Source of the DNA: an uncultured Paracoccaceae bacterium | GTDB lineage: Bacteria; Pseudomonadota; Alphaproteobacteria; Rhodobacterales; Rhodobacteraceae | DNA: 33,345 nucleotides | NCBI GenBank assembly: GCA_937916485.1 | Contig: CALFSV010000423.1 | Span: 1-33,345, forward strand | Direction: 5' to 3' | Shown: positions 32,723 to 33,345 of the stretch, in pieces | Numbering within the stretch: position 1 is the stretch's first letter | Layout: every line of letters starts with the position of its first letter | Position numbers and translations under genes: made by a program | Notes under the pieces: generated by a model | Seen by the model: the letters and a program-made list of their open reading frames with translations, nothing else | Database searches by the model: none | Told to the model about the DNA's origin: nothing

Positions 32723-33345
32723 ATGGCCACCATCGTCCTGTCCGCCGCCGGAATGGCGCTAGGCTCCAGCATCGGGGGGTCTTTCCTTGGCCTGTCGTCC
32801 GCCGTCATCGGCCGGGCTGTCGGTGCGGTGGCGGGCCGGATGATCGACGAACGCCTGCTGGGGGCAGGCAGCGCACCCGTTGAGACGGGTAAGGTTGACC
32901 GCTTTCGCCTGACCGGCGCGAGCGAAGGGGCGCCGGTCAGCCAGGTTTATGGCCGGATGCGGACGGCCGGCCAGGTGATCTGGGCGTCGCAGTTCCTTGA
33001 ACAGTCCAGTACCGGTGGCGGCGGCAAAGGCACCTCCAGCGCGGGGGCGGTGACCGAATATGCCTATTCCGTCAGCATGGCCATTGCCCTGTGCGCGGGC
33101 CCCATCACGCGGGTAGGCCGGATCTGGGCCGACGGGGTCGAAGTGGCCACGGACCAGCTCAACATGCGGGTCTATGACGGGACCGAGGATCAGCAGCCCG
33201 ACCCCAAGATGGAAGCCGTGGAAGGGGCGGACGCCGTGCCCGCCTATCGCGGCATGGCCTATGTCGTCTTCGAGGATCTGCCCCTCGGCCCCTATGGCAA
33301 CCGGGTGCCGCAGTTTTCGTTCGAGGTGTTTCGCCCCGCGCCCCG
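32723..33345 (+). CDS. GTA host-interaction 'megatron' protein (g15), N-terminal part
   Basis: Only the first 207 codons are in the window; the frame stays open to its end. The full protein is expected to be over 1,000 residues in RcGTA-type clusters. A Gly/Ala-rich hydrophobic N-terminus (LSAAGMALGSSIGGSFLGLS) is followed by VSQVYGRMRTAGQVIWASQF, EYAYSVSMAIALCAGPITRV, GRIWADGVE, and GMAYVVFEDLPLGPYGNRVP, all typical of the family. It forms the baseplate centre and contacts recipient cells. The ATG follows AAAGGATCGCCTGACC. Confidence 0.92.
   Translation, partial: MATIVLSAAGMALGSSIGGSFLGLSSAVIGRAVGAVAGRMIDERLLGAGSAPVETGKVDRFRLTGASEGAPVSQVYGRMRTAGQVIWASQFLEQSSTGGGGKGTSSAGAVTEYAYSVSMAIALCAGPITRVGRIWADGVEVATDQLNMRVYDGTEDQQPDPKMEAVEGADAVPAYRGMAYVVFEDLPLGPYGNRVPQFSFEVFRPAP

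Noticed and set aside
22686..33345. Ordinary prophage
   Set aside because: Gene order and families are those of the RcGTA cluster, with no integrase, repressor, replication or lysis genes and no attachment-site duplication in view.

Overview
The window looks like chromosomal DNA from a marine Rhodobacterales alphaproteobacterium (Roseobacter group). It is GC-rich. Protein families fit that group: a complete DddP-type DMSP lyase, a glnB-glnA pair, [12 protein letters not shown] trigger factor, and a head-to-tail cluster in the gene order of the RcGTA gene transfer agent. I made the calls by reading motifs and from memory of the families; no searches were run.

Layout. 1-1461: a perfect CtrA-type box at the left edge, hairpins, then purB (minus). 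1554-3016: a small secreted protein coupled to a DUF6314 protein, then bioY and a strong terminator. 3187-7895: an alpha/beta hydrolase-OsmC fusion (minus), a membrane-anchored endonuclease/exonuclease/phosphatase-fold protein (plus), dddP (minus) and an unrecognised 326-residue protein (minus). 8122-12131: glnB-glnA (minus), the NAD(P)HX repair enzyme (plus) and a Hint-fold protein without its nucleophile (minus). 12302-14598: tRNA-Leu(UAG), tig, and a DUF1801/OmdA protein with a CDGSH iron-sulfur-type tail. 14708-15988: rpsF-rpsR-rplI (minus) with a promoter and a hairpin leader. 16350-22446: a small membrane protein, fabD-fabG, acpP, another membrane protein, fabF-mltG, covering fatty-acid elongation and peptidoglycan chain termination.

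22686 to the right edge: a GTA structural cluster, g1 to the start of g15: small and large terminase, portal, g3.5, prohead protease, capsid, connector, head closure, tail completion, tail tube, two tail chaperones, tape measure, distal tail, hub, NlpC/P60 peptidase, and the host-interaction protein cut by the window end. Many junctions are ATGA or 1-nt overlaps, so translation is probably coupled.

The most notable observation is that two GTA genes carry apparent single-base +1 frameshifts. In g3 (portal) the shift lies in a nine-G run next to CAGGCT hexamer repeats. In g8 (tail completion) it lies at an AAAA run. Everything else in the cluster reads through. Either the GTA is recently inactivated, or g3 is a switchable (phase-variable) locus, or these are homopolymer sequencing errors. 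Other items worth checking are the CDGSH fusion with a duplicated decapeptide, the RGPRED tail of S6, the rpsF leader, a CtrA-like site before g1, and a hairpin after the capsid gene.
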